Below are positions 24,309-32,873 of a stretch of DNA of 64,000 nt, piece by piece (the stretch's first letter is position 1; each line of letters begins with the position of its first letter). This stretch comes from Oceanobacillus piezotolerans (GTDB taxonomy: Bacteria > Bacillota > Bacilli > Bacillales > Amphibacillaceae). A program made the translations under genes and the position numbers. The stretch is taken from NCBI RefSeq assembly GCF_003665065.1, contig NZ_RCHR01000006.1, positions 117,069 to 181,068 on the forward strand, read 5' to 3'. The notes under the pieces are model-generated. The model did no database searches and was not told where the DNA came from. It saw nothing but the letters and a program-made list of their open reading frames with translations.

Positions 24309-25958
24309 ATGAATGAAGCTTGGTGGAAAAAGGCTGTTGTTTATCAAATTTACCCAAAGAGTTTCAATGATACAACAGGAAATGGAATGGGAGATATCCA
24401 AGGGATTATCGAGAAGCTTGATTATCTAAAAGAACTGGGTGTTGACGTTATTTGGCTAACACCAATCTATCGTTCGCCACAAAATGATAATGGTTACGAT
24501 ATTAGTGACTACAAGTCCATCGAACCGATGTACGGAACAATGGAGGATTTCGAACTTTTACTAGAAGAAACACACCAACGTGGTATGAAATTAATAATGG
24601 ATCTAGTAATCAATCATACCTCTACAGAGCATGAGTGGTTTAAGAAGTCCAAAGAATCCAAGGATAGTGAATACAGGGATTTCTATATTTGGAAGGACCC
24701 TGTTGATGGGAAAGCCCCAAATAATTGGCAGTCTAAATTTGGTGGTAATGCATGGAAGTATGACGAAAATACAGGACAGTATTACTTGCATTTGTTTGAT
24801 GTAACACAAGCTGATTTAAATTGGGAAAATGAAAAGGTTCGTGAAGAATTGATTGAAATGATTCAGTTCTGGGCTGAAAAAGGAATTGATGGCTTCCGTT
24901 TAGATGTCATCAACTTGATTTCAAAAAATCAGGATTTCCCTAATGATACAACAGGCGATGGTCGTAAATTTTATACAGACGGTCCTAGAGTGCACGAATT
25001 TCTTCAGGAAGTGAATCAAAAAGCCTTTTCCCCTTACAATATGATGACGGTTGGTGAAATGTCTTCTACTACTATAGAACACTGTGTGCTATACACCAAA
25101 CCAGAACGTAAGGAACTAAGTATGACATTCCAATTCCATCATTTAAAGGTTGACTACCCAAATGGTGAAAAATGGACGAAGGCACCATTTGATTTGATGG
25201 AACTGAAAAGAATTCTTAGTGAGTGGCAAGTTGGTATGCACGAAGGTAATGGCTGGAATGCATTATTCTTTAATAATCATGATCAACCAAGAGCTGTATC
25301 CCGTTTTGGTAATGATAAGGAATATCATAATGAATCAGCAAAGATGCTTGCTACAACGATTCATATGATGCAAGGAACACCATATGTTTACCAAGGTGAA
25401 GAAATTGGAATGACGAATCCTTATTTCACTTCCATTGATCAATATCGCGATGTTGAATCCCTGAATGCATACCAAATATTAAAGGAAAAAGGGAAAACTG
25501 AAGAGGAAGTTTTAGAAATTTTGCAGCAGAAATCCCGAGATAATTCTAGAACGCCAATGCAATGGTCGAACAAAGAAAATGCTGGCTTCACAAATGGAAC
25601 CCCGTGGATTCAAGTTACCGACAACTATGATACAATCAATGCGGAGGCAGCATTAGAGGATAAGAATTCTATTTTCTATCACTATAAAAAACTGATTGAA
25701 TTACGTAAGAAATATGATATTATAACTTATGGCAATTACCAAATACTATTTGATGAACACCCAAATATTTTTGCATTCTCTAGAGAATACAATGGAGAAA
25801 AATTACTTGTTTTCAATAACTTCTATAGTGAGGAAGTAACCATTCCATTCCTTGAAAAAAATGCGGATGTGCTAATATCTAACTACACTGACCAAGTTAC
25901 TGAACAAGGAAAGTTAACACTGAGACCATATGAATCAATCGTATATTTTATAAAGTAA
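24309..25958 (+). CDS. treC: Alpha,alpha-phosphotrehalase (trehalose-6-phosphate hydrolase)
   Basis: 549-aa GH13 enzyme in the cytoplasm that splits trehalose 6-phosphate into glucose and glucose 6-phosphate (called treA in B. subtilis). The (beta/alpha)8 barrel has nucleophile Asp199 (GIDGFRLDV), acid/base Glu250 (MTVGEMS) and Asp325 (FFNNHDQPR). The C-terminal beta domain ends in RPYESIVYFIK. The length is typical. AAGGAGTGG precedes ATG 24309. Between treP and the repressor treR it completes the pathway. Confidence 0.94.
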   Translation: MNEAWWKKAVVYQIYPKSFNDTTGNGMGDIQGIIEKLDYLKELGVDVIWLTPIYRSPQNDNGYDISDYKSIEPMYGTMEDFELLLEETHQRGMKLIMDLVINHTSTEHEWFKKSKESKDSEYRDFYIWKDPVDGKAPNNWQSKFGGNAWKYDENTGQYYLHLFDVTQADLNWENEKVREELIEMIQFWAEKGIDGFRLDVINLISKNQDFPNDTTGDGRKFYTDGPRVHEFLQEVNQKAFSPYNMMTVGEMSSTTIEHCVLYTKPERKELSMTFQFHHLKVDYPNGEKWTKAPFDLMELKRILSEWQVGMHEGNGWNALFFNNHDQPRAVSRFGNDKEYHNESAKMLATTIHMMQGTPYVYQGEEIGMTNPYFTSIDQYRDVESLNAYQILKEKGKTEEEVLEILQQKSRDNSRTPMQWSNKENAGFTNGTPWIQVTDNYDTINAEAALEDKNSIFYHYKKLIELRKKYDIITYGNYQILFDEHPNIFAFSREYNGEKLLVFNNFYSEEVTIPFLEKNADVLISNYTDQVTEQGKLTLRPYESIVYFIK

Positions 25959-25976
25959 AGTGAAAAGGAATTAATT

Positions 25977-26696
25977 ATGGCTGCCATTAAGAAATATTTA
26001 AAGATTTATCATGATTTAGTTGAGAACATACAAGCAAATAAGTGGCCGAAGTCGACTTTATTGCCTTCTGAGAATGAATTAGCAGCCATGTATCATACAT
26101 CAAGGGAAACAATTAGGAAGGCATTAAATCTGCTGGCTCAAAATGGTTATATTCAGAAGGTGAGAGGAAAGGGTTCTGTAGTCATAGATATCCATAAGTT
26201 CTCTTTTCCTGTTTCTGGAATAGTTAGTTATAAAGAGCTTGTTGAAAAGCTTGATCTAAAAAGCAGAACAATCGTAATCAAACTTGGTTATACCGAATCC
26301 AGAATGATTCGTGACACATTGAATGTTCCAGATGGAACTAAGGTCTGGAGTGTGAATCGAATTAGAGAAATCTCCGGTGAGAAGATTATCTTAGACAAGG
26401 ATTATTTTAATGAAAGGTATGTTCCGCTGCTGTCAGAAAGAATATGCAGTCAGTCAATTTATGAACATATCGAGGAAGAATTAGGTTTAATTATTGGTTT
26501 TGCGCAGAAGGAAATTGTTATTGAAAAAGCGACAGAAGAAGACCAGCAATGGTTAGATTTAGAAGATTTTACTGATGTAGTGGTTATTCGAAGTCATGTT
26601 TATCTTGATGATACAAGTCTTTTTCAATACACAGAATCCAGACACAGACCTGATAAGTTCCGCTTTGTGGACTTTGCTAGAAGGGTAAAGGGATAA
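25977..26696 (+). CDS. treR: Trehalose operon repressor TreR (GntR/HutC family)
   Basis: 239-aa repressor. N-terminal winged helix (1-70: LLPSENELAAMYHTSRETIRKAL, then a wing with GYIQKVRGKGSVV) and a C-terminal UTRA effector domain that in TreR binds trehalose 6-phosphate. It is 18 bases downstream of treC and most likely acts on the two TGTATATACA operators before treP. A perfect 10-bp hairpin CGAGGCTACC / GGTAGCCTCG at 26711-26735 follows its stop but lacks a T tract. Confidence 0.92.
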   Translation: MAAIKKYLKIYHDLVENIQANKWPKSTLLPSENELAAMYHTSRETIRKALNLLAQNGYIQKVRGKGSVVIDIHKFSFPVSGIVSYKELVEKLDLKSRTIVIKLGYTESRMIRDTLNVPDGTKVWSVNRIREISGEKIILDKDYFNERYVPLLSERICSQSIYEHIEEELGLIIGFAQKEIVIEKATEEDQQWLDLEDFTDVVVIRSHVYLDDTSLFQYTESRHRPDKFRFVDFARRVKG

Positions 26697-26763
26697 GCAA
26701 TATAAGAAATCGAGGCTACCTATAGGGTAGCCTCGACCTAATTATCGCAAGAAGGTGAGCAGA

Positions 26764-27036
26764 ATGAAACGTTTTATAAATCGAATAAAATTCTTAGGTA
26801 AAATCCATAAGTCCATTCCATTCTTATTTGACTTTTTCTTCTCAAAAGATGTTAATCTTAATAAAAAGTTAATTTTTGTAATTGTGATTATAGGTTATTT
26901 TTTACTTCCATTTGATATTATTCCTGATTTTCTATTATTCTTTGGTTTAGTTGATGATACTGCAGTTCTGCTGTTTTTATTACAGCAGATGGTGAAAGTG
27001 GCGCCTACATCACTTAAAGAAAAGCATGGTCTTTAA
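26764..27036 (+). CDS. DUF1232 (YkvA-like) membrane protein
   Basis: 90-aa protein with two hydrophobic helices flanking the signature YFLLPFDIIPDFLLFFGLVDDTAVL (residues 45-69), typical of DUF1232. Function unknown. ATG 26764 has GAAGG eight bases upstream; GTG 26755 overlaps that site. Its stop overlaps the stop of the convergent DDAH gene by 4 bases, so no separate terminator exists between them. Confidence 0.82.
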   Translation: MKRFINRIKFLGKIHKSIPFLFDFFFSKDVNLNKKLIFVIVIIGYFLLPFDIIPDFLLFFGLVDDTAVLLFLLQQMVKVAPTSLKEKHGL

Positions 27037-27899
27037 GATGATTGGCGTATAGTAGGTAATGTACAGCAACGAAATGAGCCCCCGGATTTAATGATTTCGG
27101 AGAAAGGAACTTCGATAACTTTATAGCCTCTTTTCGTTAATTCCTCGTTCACTCGCTTATTCTCTGGCAGAGAAATAATCTTATTGTTACCAATAGAAAG
27201 AACGTTAGTGGCCAATCTGAATTGCTCTTCTTCCTCTAAATCTATTAATTCGAAGTGCTTTTGTATTTCCTCTTTTGCAGATGGGTCTATTCCTTTTGAA
27301 TATATAAGTGCAGTGTTCTTACTGATTGGATTAAAGACACAGTCAAGGTGCAGCAAGGACTTATCAATCGGAATCATATGAACTTCCACTCCTGTTAATA
27401 GCCCTTTTAACTGATGAATAGCAGCAGAAGAAGTTCTGTCACTTACTCCTAACCAGATTCTATCATTATCCAGGATAACGTCCCCGCCTTCAATAGAACT
27501 AGTTTGTAACGGTGTATAAGATACCCCTCTATTATCTAACCAGCTCTGTAAAATCTTCAATTCTGGCTTACGAATTTCGCTTTTTAATGAAGCCAGAAAT
27601 AATGTATCTCCTATTGTAAATCCAATATCTCTTGTAAACACTTGCTCATTCAATTCCTTTTCTGTCTCTAAAGGAATGACTTCAGCACCTTCCTTTATTA
27701 GGGTTTGTACAAAAAATTGATGTTGCTGGAGTGCTTTATCAATATTAATATTTTCGCTTAAATAATGCCTTTGAGTCGTATTAATCACTTCGGTTATTCG
27801 CATGTGAGTCGGGGGTACAACAATAACCTGTTTTAATTCATCATATTCGTTAAAACATTGGACAAAAGACTTAGATTTGTTTGTAATTTGTTTCATCAT
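27033..27899 (-). CDS. Dimethylarginine dimethylaminohydrolase (DDAH)-family amidinotransferase-fold hydrolase
   Basis: 288-aa cytoplasmic guanidine-modifying enzyme, similar to B. subtilis YkgA. Conserved landmarks are FTRDIGFTIGDTLF (substrate Asp), IEGGDVI, a catalytic histidine region HLDCVFNP, and near the C-terminus GGSFRCCTLP with the nucleophilic cysteine (Cys278 or Cys279). The family hydrolyses methylarginines or related guanidino compounds; the natural substrate of the Bacillus branch is unclear. It is monocistronic, with the tail overlapping the convergent DUF1232 gene. Confidence 0.83.
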   Translation of the reverse strand: MMKQITNKSKSFVQCFNEYDELKQVIVVPPTHMRITEVINTTQRHYLSENINIDKALQQHQFFVQTLIKEGAEVIPLETEKELNEQVFTRDIGFTIGDTLFLASLKSEIRKPELKILQSWLDNRGVSYTPLQTSSIEGGDVILDNDRIWLGVSDRTSSAAIHQLKGLLTGVEVHMIPIDKSLLHLDCVFNPISKNTALIYSKGIDPSAKEEIQKHFELIDLEEEEQFRLATNVLSIGNNKIISLPENKRVNEELTKRGYKVIEVPFSEIIKSGGSFRCCTLPTIRQSS

Positions 27900-27939
27900 G
27901 TATTCCCCTCTCTCTATCTAAACTATTGGACATTGTAGA

Positions 27940-28119
27940 TTAAGATTTTTTATCCTGCTTTTCGTTTGGAATGTATTTTGTAAAATAAGCTGCGAAGATA
28001 AGGGAAACGAACGCTAGGCCCCAGCCGGCAATTCCGCTCCAATATAGATCAAGCCCAATTCCAATAATGATAAATACAGCACTAAGTATTATAAATACGG
28101 ACGATAAATAGCGTTTCAA
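27940..28119 (-). CDS. Small two-helix membrane protein
   Basis: 59-aa protein of two transmembrane helices (VFIILSAVFIIIGIGLDLYW and GWGLAFVSLIFAAYF) with a basic cytoplasmic tail NEKQDKKS. TTG 28119 is preferred because AGGAG lies eight bases before it; the GTG at 28128 directly abuts that site. Function unknown. Confidence 0.6.
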   Translation of the reverse strand: MKRYLSSVFIILSAVFIIIGIGLDLYWSGIAGWGLAFVSLIFAAYFTKYIPNEKQDKKS

Positions 28120-28399
28120 GCAAAACACTCCTAAGAAAGGTTCTATTCTATTTATATTCGAATAATATAAAAATGTTCAAGTGTACTTATAGTATAGCAA
28201 AATTAAAAAAGACTACGTTATTAAAATGTACCTTTCGTTATAAAACTAGTCCTTTTGCGTGTAAATATTTTATAGATATACCCCCTTATTCAGTATATAA
28301 TTGACATAAAGTGAGTAGATTTTGAAGAATCTGTAGATACATTTCATTTTTTTTATATATGACTTATAGATATAAGCAAAAGCAAAGGGGGAATTACAG

Positions 28400-29554
28400 G
28401 TGAGCAATCTTAAGTTTATATTTGCAGCTTTACTACTTATTATTCTGACAGCCTGTAGTGAAGCAGTAAACGTACAGTCCACAGGGCAGACCAATGACAC
28501 AAAGAACGTCCAATTAGAGGAAAAGGAAATACCGGAGATTAAACAAGAGATTTCTCTATCGGCGGTTGGGGATATTCTTATCCATCAGCCTGTTTATCAA
28601 GATGCAAGAGGAGAAAAGGGCTATAATTTCTCACCAATGTTTGAGCTTGTTGAGGATTATTTAATGGAACCTACCATAACGGTTGCAAATCAGGAAACAA
28701 TGATAGGGGGAGAGGAGATAGGTTTGTCATCTTATCCATCTTTTAATAGCCCATATGAAGTTGGAGATGCATTAAAAAAAGCTGGGGTAGATGTTGTAAC
28801 GATTGCTAATAATCATACCTTAGATCGAGGTGAGAAGGCGATCCAAAATGCTATCGGTTATTGGGAGACGATAGACATGATGTACACAGGTGCATATAGG
28901 GATAATCTTGATCGTGATAATCTTAGAATCTATGATACAGAGGAAGGAATCTCACTTGCGTTTCTATCCTATACATATGGAACCAATGGGATTCCTGTGC
29001 CAGAAGATAAGGAATATCTAGTAAATCTTATTGATAAAGAACGAATGGCTAATGAGATGGAAGAAGCGAAGGAGCAGGCAGATCTTATCGTATTAAGTCT
29101 GCACTTTGGCAATGAATATGAACGTCTGCCAAATGAGAGTCAAAAGGAGCTTGTGCAATTTGCTGCAGATCATGGTGCAGATATTGTTATTGGACACCAT
29201 CCGCATGTCCTGCAACCGGTAGAATGGGTAACAGGTGAAGATGGTAACAAGACGTTTGTCGTGTATTCATTAGGCAACTTTTTATCCAATCAACAGGATT
29301 TATATACAAGAATCGGTGGCATCATAAACCTCAAGATTACGAAAACAATCGATGCTGAAGGGGATACGATAGAAGTACATTCACCATCCTTTTTGCCAAC
29401 ATATGTCAACTTTACATCTCAGCACACTGATTATGAAATCGTACCAATGCATCAATTAACAGATGAACAGTTAAAGGATGCAAAAAACATATATCAAGAA
29501 ATAAAAGAACATATGTCCCAGTGGGAAGAGGAATTAGAATTTGTTGAGGAATAG
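28400..29554 (+). CDS. CapA-family lipoprotein (metallophosphatase fold)
   Basis: 384-aa exported lipoprotein. The signal peptide ends in the lipobox LTAC (Cys about 19). The CapA/PgsA domain includes SAVGDILIHQPV, NQETMIGG, TIANNHTLDRG, LSLHFGNEYERLPN and IGHHPHVLQPVEW, giving the metal-binding Asp, Asn and His set of calcineurin-like folds. Relatives such as PgsA take part in poly-gamma-glutamate or capsule formation, but no capB or capC genes are nearby, so the role here is open. It starts at GTG after AAAGGGGGAA. It is monocistronic with a strong terminator. Confidence 0.87.
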   Translation: MSNLKFIFAALLLIILTACSEAVNVQSTGQTNDTKNVQLEEKEIPEIKQEISLSAVGDILIHQPVYQDARGEKGYNFSPMFELVEDYLMEPTITVANQETMIGGEEIGLSSYPSFNSPYEVGDALKKAGVDVVTIANNHTLDRGEKAIQNAIGYWETIDMMYTGAYRDNLDRDNLRIYDTEEGISLAFLSYTYGTNGIPVPEDKEYLVNLIDKERMANEMEEAKEQADLIVLSLHFGNEYERLPNESQKELVQFAADHGADIVIGHHPHVLQPVEWVTGEDGNKTFVVYSLGNFLSNQQDLYTRIGGIINLKITKTIDAEGDTIEVHSPSFLPTYVNFTSQHTDYEIVPMHQLTDEQLKDAKNIYQEIKEHMSQWEEELEFVEE

Positions 29555-29592
29555 AAAAGCAAGGCTCGAAAAAAGTAGAGCCTTGCTTTTCT
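29553..29592 (+). terminator. Terminator of the CapA-like gene
   Basis: A 15-bp perfect stem, AGAAAAGCAAGGCTC with its complement at 29578-29592, starts in the stop codon. The flanking A/T runs allow use from both directions. Confidence 0.88.
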
Positions 29593-29653
29593 ATTCTTCT
29601 TTTTAGTTGAGTGAGAAGAAGCAACTTCAAGCAGCCAGTATATTGGAGAGATT

Positions 29654-30346
29654 TCATTTTGTAATTCTGTACCTTTTGTTTAAAATTGTTTTAACTATAA
29701 ATAGAATGATTCCCAATCCAATTATGATAGATAATGGGATGCTTAGTACCGTCCCGAATTCAGGCATAAAGAGGAATACAAGCATAGTGAGACCAATAAA
29801 AATCATACTCATTAGCCAAATCTGTAAAAATTCGATAAACTTATTTGGCTTTTTTGTTTTGAATGTGCTTCCTTTCATCCATCTGAATATGAGGTAAATC
29901 CAGATTGCAAGCAATACTCCATCTATTAATACAACTGAAATACCAGTACCAATTGGGAATGTTAAGCTTCTCGTGCCAATCCCAAAGAAATGATATAAAG
30001 CATAAGAGAGAATTCCCAAGAAAATCATAAGAACAGCCGCTAGATCAATAAGAAGATAGAATAAAAACAATACGTTTTTCGATGCCTTCTCTCCAGGGAT
30101 CTCTTGGATGACTTCTTCACAATATGCTTTTAAATCCTCACCAAAAATATCTTTAGCAGTTCTTCCTTGTTCCTGTGCTGCAAGCAAATGTTCCAGTAAC
30201 TCTAATAACACTTCTTCTGTTTGTTGTTCAGATTTCATTGCATTTGTTCGAATGTAAACAATCATATCCTCGTAGTACTGTTCATTTTCAGAATTTAACT
30301 GCTTCCGTTTTTCATTATTTAGCTTCATAATGTCAATGGCATTCAA
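29654..30346 (-). CDS. Four-helix membrane protein cotranscribed with PadR (DUF1129-like)
   Basis: 230-aa protein. A soluble helical N-terminal part (1-95, LNSENEQYYEDMIVYIRTNAM, LLELLEHLLAAQEQG) is followed by four transmembrane helices. This layout matches small Firmicute membrane proteins encoded next to PadR regulators (DUF1129 type by memory). It overlaps the padR stop by 4 bases, so it is translationally coupled. Likely function: an effector or sensor at the membrane controlled by the PadR protein. Confidence 0.68.
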   Translation of the reverse strand: MNAIDIMKLNNEKRKQLNSENEQYYEDMIVYIRTNAMKSEQQTEEVLLELLEHLLAAQEQGRTAKDIFGEDLKAYCEEVIQEIPGEKASKNVLFLFYLLIDLAAVLMIFLGILSYALYHFFGIGTRSLTFPIGTGISVVLIDGVLLAIWIYLIFRWMKGSTFKTKKPNKFIEFLQIWLMSMIFIGLTMLVFLFMPEFGTVLSIPLSIIIGLGIILFIVKTILNKRYRITK

Positions 30347-30675
30347 TTATGATTCCCCCTGCTAATGATTCGATCAACTGGATTTTTGATGGAATTCCAG
30401 TTTTGTATAAATGTTTTTAACGCTTCTTCTCCACCTATGGTTAAAGAATAATATTTCCTTTTTGGTCCGGCTTCAGATTTCCGCATTTCTCCAACAATTA
30501 ATTTTTCCTTCTGTAAACGGAGGAGAATAGGATAGATAGAACCTTCACTTACATCTGATAAACCGAATTCCTGTAATTTCATTGATAGCTCATATCCATA
30601 TGCAGGTCCTTGATGAATGATGGAAAGAATGCAGCCTTCAAGAATGCCTTTTAATAATTGACTTCGTTGTGACAT
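30343..30675 (-). CDS. PadR family transcriptional regulator
   Basis: 110-aa winged-helix regulator. Typical PadR sequence: GILEGCILSIIHQGPAYGYEL, then the recognition region VSEGSIYPILLRLQKEKLIV and wing MRKSEAGPKRKYYSLT, with a short C-terminal dimer helix. The start is ATG 30675. Two near-identical operators lie in the promoter and leader, so autoregulation is likely. It controls the coupled membrane protein. Confidence 0.9.
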   Translation of the reverse strand: MSQRSQLLKGILEGCILSIIHQGPAYGYELSMKLQEFGLSDVSEGSIYPILLRLQKEKLIVGEMRKSEAGPKRKYYSLTIGGEEALKTFIQNWNSIKNPVDRIISRGNHN

Positions 30676-30683
30676 ATCACCAT

Positions 30684-30778
30684 CTACCTTGTAATGCAAT
30701 ATAGTTGATTTAAGAAAGAGCTATCTTGTAATACAAAATAGCTTACTTTTATTATAACGGTTACTATTGAATTATCAA
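30684..30778 (-). promoter_or_regulatory. padR operon promoter with two operators
   Basis: On the minus strand, TTGATA (30778-30773) and TATAAT (30756-30751) have a 16-bp gap. A dyad centred at 30731 (core TATCTTGTAATACAAAATA) sits at the start of transcription. A second, TACCTTGTAATGCAATATA, lies at 30685-30703, 37 bp away. The two 21-bp sites differ at four positions. The second site overlaps the region of the ribosome-binding site. Confidence 0.8.
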
Positions 30779-30920
30779 GTCCTTTTTGTACTTTTTTTGG
30801 GATACGAAGATATATCTTTTTTTATAAGGTGTCAGATTTGAAAAACAATACTATCTTACAGATAGAAAAGAATAATTCCCGGATTGCTGAACAGCTTTGA
30901 TCTCCCTGTGCACTTGTCTT

Positions 30921-30944
30921 GTTTGTTTTATGTATTTTGGGTAA
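30921..30944 (+). promoter_or_regulatory. Possible SigB promoter for the thioredoxin-like gene
   Basis: GTTTGT (30921-30926), 12 bp, GGGTAA (30939-30944), against the SigB consensus GTTTAA-N12-15-GGGTAT. It lies 34 bp before the coding start. Confidence 0.5.
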
Positions 30945-30977
30945 AGTGGAATAAAGAAATAGCAGGAGGAATGAAAA

Positions 30978-31298
30978 ATGGAATATATTAAATCAAGAGA
31001 GAAGTTTAATGAAGTTATTCAGAGTGAAGAACCTGTGATTGTGAAATTCTTTGCTGATTGGTGTCCAGACTGTAAACGAATGGACATGTTCATTGATGGG
31101 ATTCTTGAAGAGTTTAAGAATTATAAATGGTATGAAGTGAATAGTGATGAACTAGATGGAATTGCACAGGAATATGAAGTGATGGGTATTCCAAGTATTC
31201 TTATCTTCCAGAACGGGGAGAAACTTGCACATCAGCATAGTGCATATACAAAAACACCTGATTCCGTTACGGAGTTTCTACATCAGCAATTGGGTTAA
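30978..31298 (+). CDS. Thioredoxin-like protein (YdbP type)
   Basis: 106-aa single thioredoxin fold with the active site WCPDC (Cys29, Cys32) and cis-proline in GIPSILIF near residue 75. WCPDC instead of WCGPC marks the TRP14/YdbP-like group; it reduces disulphides or binds partners in the cytoplasm. AGGAGG precedes the ATG. It is monocistronic, with its own terminator and a SigB-like promoter upstream. Confidence 0.85.
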   Translation: MEYIKSREKFNEVIQSEEPVIVKFFADWCPDCKRMDMFIDGILEEFKNYKWYEVNSDELDGIAQEYEVMGIPSILIFQNGEKLAHQHSAYTKTPDSVTEFLHQQLG

Positions 31299-31303
31299 CG
31301 AAG

Positions 31304-31335
31304 AAGCTCGAAGCACAAACTTCGAGCTTTTTTTG
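31304..31335 (+). terminator. Terminator of the thioredoxin-like gene
   Basis: AAGCTCGAAG and CTTCGAGCTT form a 10-bp perfect stem around CACAAA, then eight T residues. Confidence 0.9.
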
Positions 31336-31605
31336 ATTTCAAATTACTATGTTCCAGATTGCACTTTCTCCAAATCAATTGAATTCTTCTCTATCCTAAA
31401 TGTCTCTTTGCGATTGCTACTCTATCCTGCATTGTTGTTTTATAGTCAAATATTAACGTGATATGAAAATATTTAAAATGTAGCTTTATCATAGGTTAAC
31501 TGAATGTAAGCTCCCAAATGAGTGAAATTTCACTTTATTCTTATCGTAAATTTATCCCCTGATTAGTATAATAAAAGAAATGAGAGTAATTTGGAGGGGT
31601 TCCAT
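31336..31605 (+). other. Noncoding stretch with the promoter of the acetyltransferase/TCS operon
   Basis: No gene is visible. TATAAT at 31567-31572 is the likely -10; no good -35 is present. A perfect 14-bp palindrome AGTGAAATTTCACT at 31521-31534 may be an operator. Confidence 0.4.
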
Positions 31606-32169
31606 TTGAAAGATCCATTATTGATTGATTTTCCTTATGAATTTCATACAGAGCGTTTATTTATACGCATGCCTTTACCTGGCGATGGCAGGGTTGTTTA
31701 TGATGCGATGCTTGCAAGTAAGAATGAGCTATTAGAATGGCTGGAATTTGCGAGGAATAATCAAGAATTAGAGCAAGTGGAACAAAACGTTCGTGAAGCC
31801 CATGTTCAGTTCTTAGCACGGAAGGATTTAAGATTACATATCTTTCATCGAGAAACAGGAGTATTTATTGGTTCTACAGGACTACACCATATTGACTGGA
31901 TGGTACCTAAGTTTGAGATAGGCTACTGGATTGACACCAGGTACTCAGGGCAAGGTTACATGGTCGAGGCCATCGAAGGCTTAACGGTATTTGCTTTTTA
32001 TGCATTGGGAGCCAATCGAATTGAAATTAGATGTGATACAAAAAACACAAAAAGCAGAAAAATCCCAGAAAGATTAGGTTATACGTTAGAAGGAGTCTTA
32101 AGGCAAGACTCTTTAGATAACCATGGAAATCTAAGAGATACTTGTATCTATGCGAAAATCAGAAATTGA
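31606..32169 (+). CDS. GNAT N-acetyltransferase, RimJ/RimL type
   Basis: 187-aa acetyltransferase of the RimJ/RimL group. ETRL-type start FHTERLFIRMPLPGDG, central GSTGLHHIDWMVPKFEIGYWID, acetyl-CoA loop YSGQGYMVEA and C-terminal ERLGYTLEGVLRQDSLD. It acetylates an amino terminus or a small amine; the target is unknown. TTG 31606 is preferred, six bases after GGAGGGG. The response-regulator gene begins 17 bases downstream, so it probably leads that operon. Confidence 0.85.
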   Translation: MKDPLLIDFPYEFHTERLFIRMPLPGDGRVVYDAMLASKNELLEWLEFARNNQELEQVEQNVREAHVQFLARKDLRLHIFHRETGVFIGSTGLHHIDWMVPKFEIGYWIDTRYSGQGYMVEAIEGLTVFAFYALGANRIEIRCDTKNTKSRKIPERLGYTLEGVLRQDSLDNHGNLRDTCIYAKIRN

Positions 32170-32186
32170 ATGAAGGTTGGTCTAGA

Positions 32187-32873
32187 ATGACAAAAATACT
32201 AATTGTAGAAGATGAGAAAAAAATAAGCAGAGTACTAGAATTAGAACTTCAATATGAAAGTTATGAGACAAAAACAACTGATAATGGAAAAGATGCATTA
32301 AGACTCATGATGGAAAATGAATGGGACCTTGTCTTATTGGACATTATGTTACCGAAATTAAGTGGTTTAGAGGTACTAAGAAGAATTAGAAGAACAGATA
32401 ATCAGACACCAATTATATTGCTGACTGCAAGGGATGAGGTACACGACAAAGTAAGCGGATTGGACTTAGGTGCAGACGACTATATTACCAAGCCCTTTCA
32501 AATTGAAGAACTCCTTGCACGGATACGTGTACACTTAAGAAAACCAAAGCAGGAAGCCAAGAAGAATAAAGAACTATCGATTGGTGATCTAGTTGTTGAT
32601 GCAGACAGCCGCGAAGTAAAACGGGCTGAGAATTATATCGAGTTAACTCCCCGCGAATTTGACCTCTTAATCTGTTTATTAAAAAATAAAAATATCGTTT
32701 TAACCAGAGAGCAGCTCATTGAACAAGTATGGGGCTATGATTACTTTGGGGAGACCAATGTAGTTGATGTGTATATTCGGTATTTACGTCAAAAGATCGA
32801 TAAAGGCTACGAGAGGGCCTACATCCAAACGGTGCGTGGTGTTGGTTATACGATTAAGGATCTGGATAGATGA
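32187..32873 (+). CDS. Response regulator, OmpR family (YkoG-like)
   Basis: 228-aa regulator. Receiver with Asp52 (LLDIMLPKLSG) and TKPF, then a winged-helix domain with YIRYLRQKIDKGYERAYIQTVRGVGYTI. ATG 32187 follows GAAGGTTGG; the longer frame overlaps the upstream gene. It overlaps the kinase by 4 bases. The same order, regulator-kinase-PepSY protein, occurs in B. subtilis ykoG-ykoH-ykoI/J, which supports the assignment but does not give the signal. Confidence 0.86.
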   Translation: MTKILIVEDEKKISRVLELELQYESYETKTTDNGKDALRLMMENEWDLVLLDIMLPKLSGLEVLRRIRRTDNQTPIILLTARDEVHDKVSGLDLGADDYITKPFQIEELLARIRVHLRKPKQEAKKNKELSIGDLVVDADSREVKRAENYIELTPREFDLLICLLKNKNIVLTREQLIEQVWGYDYFGETNVVDVYIRYLRQKIDKGYERAYIQTVRGVGYTIKDLDR

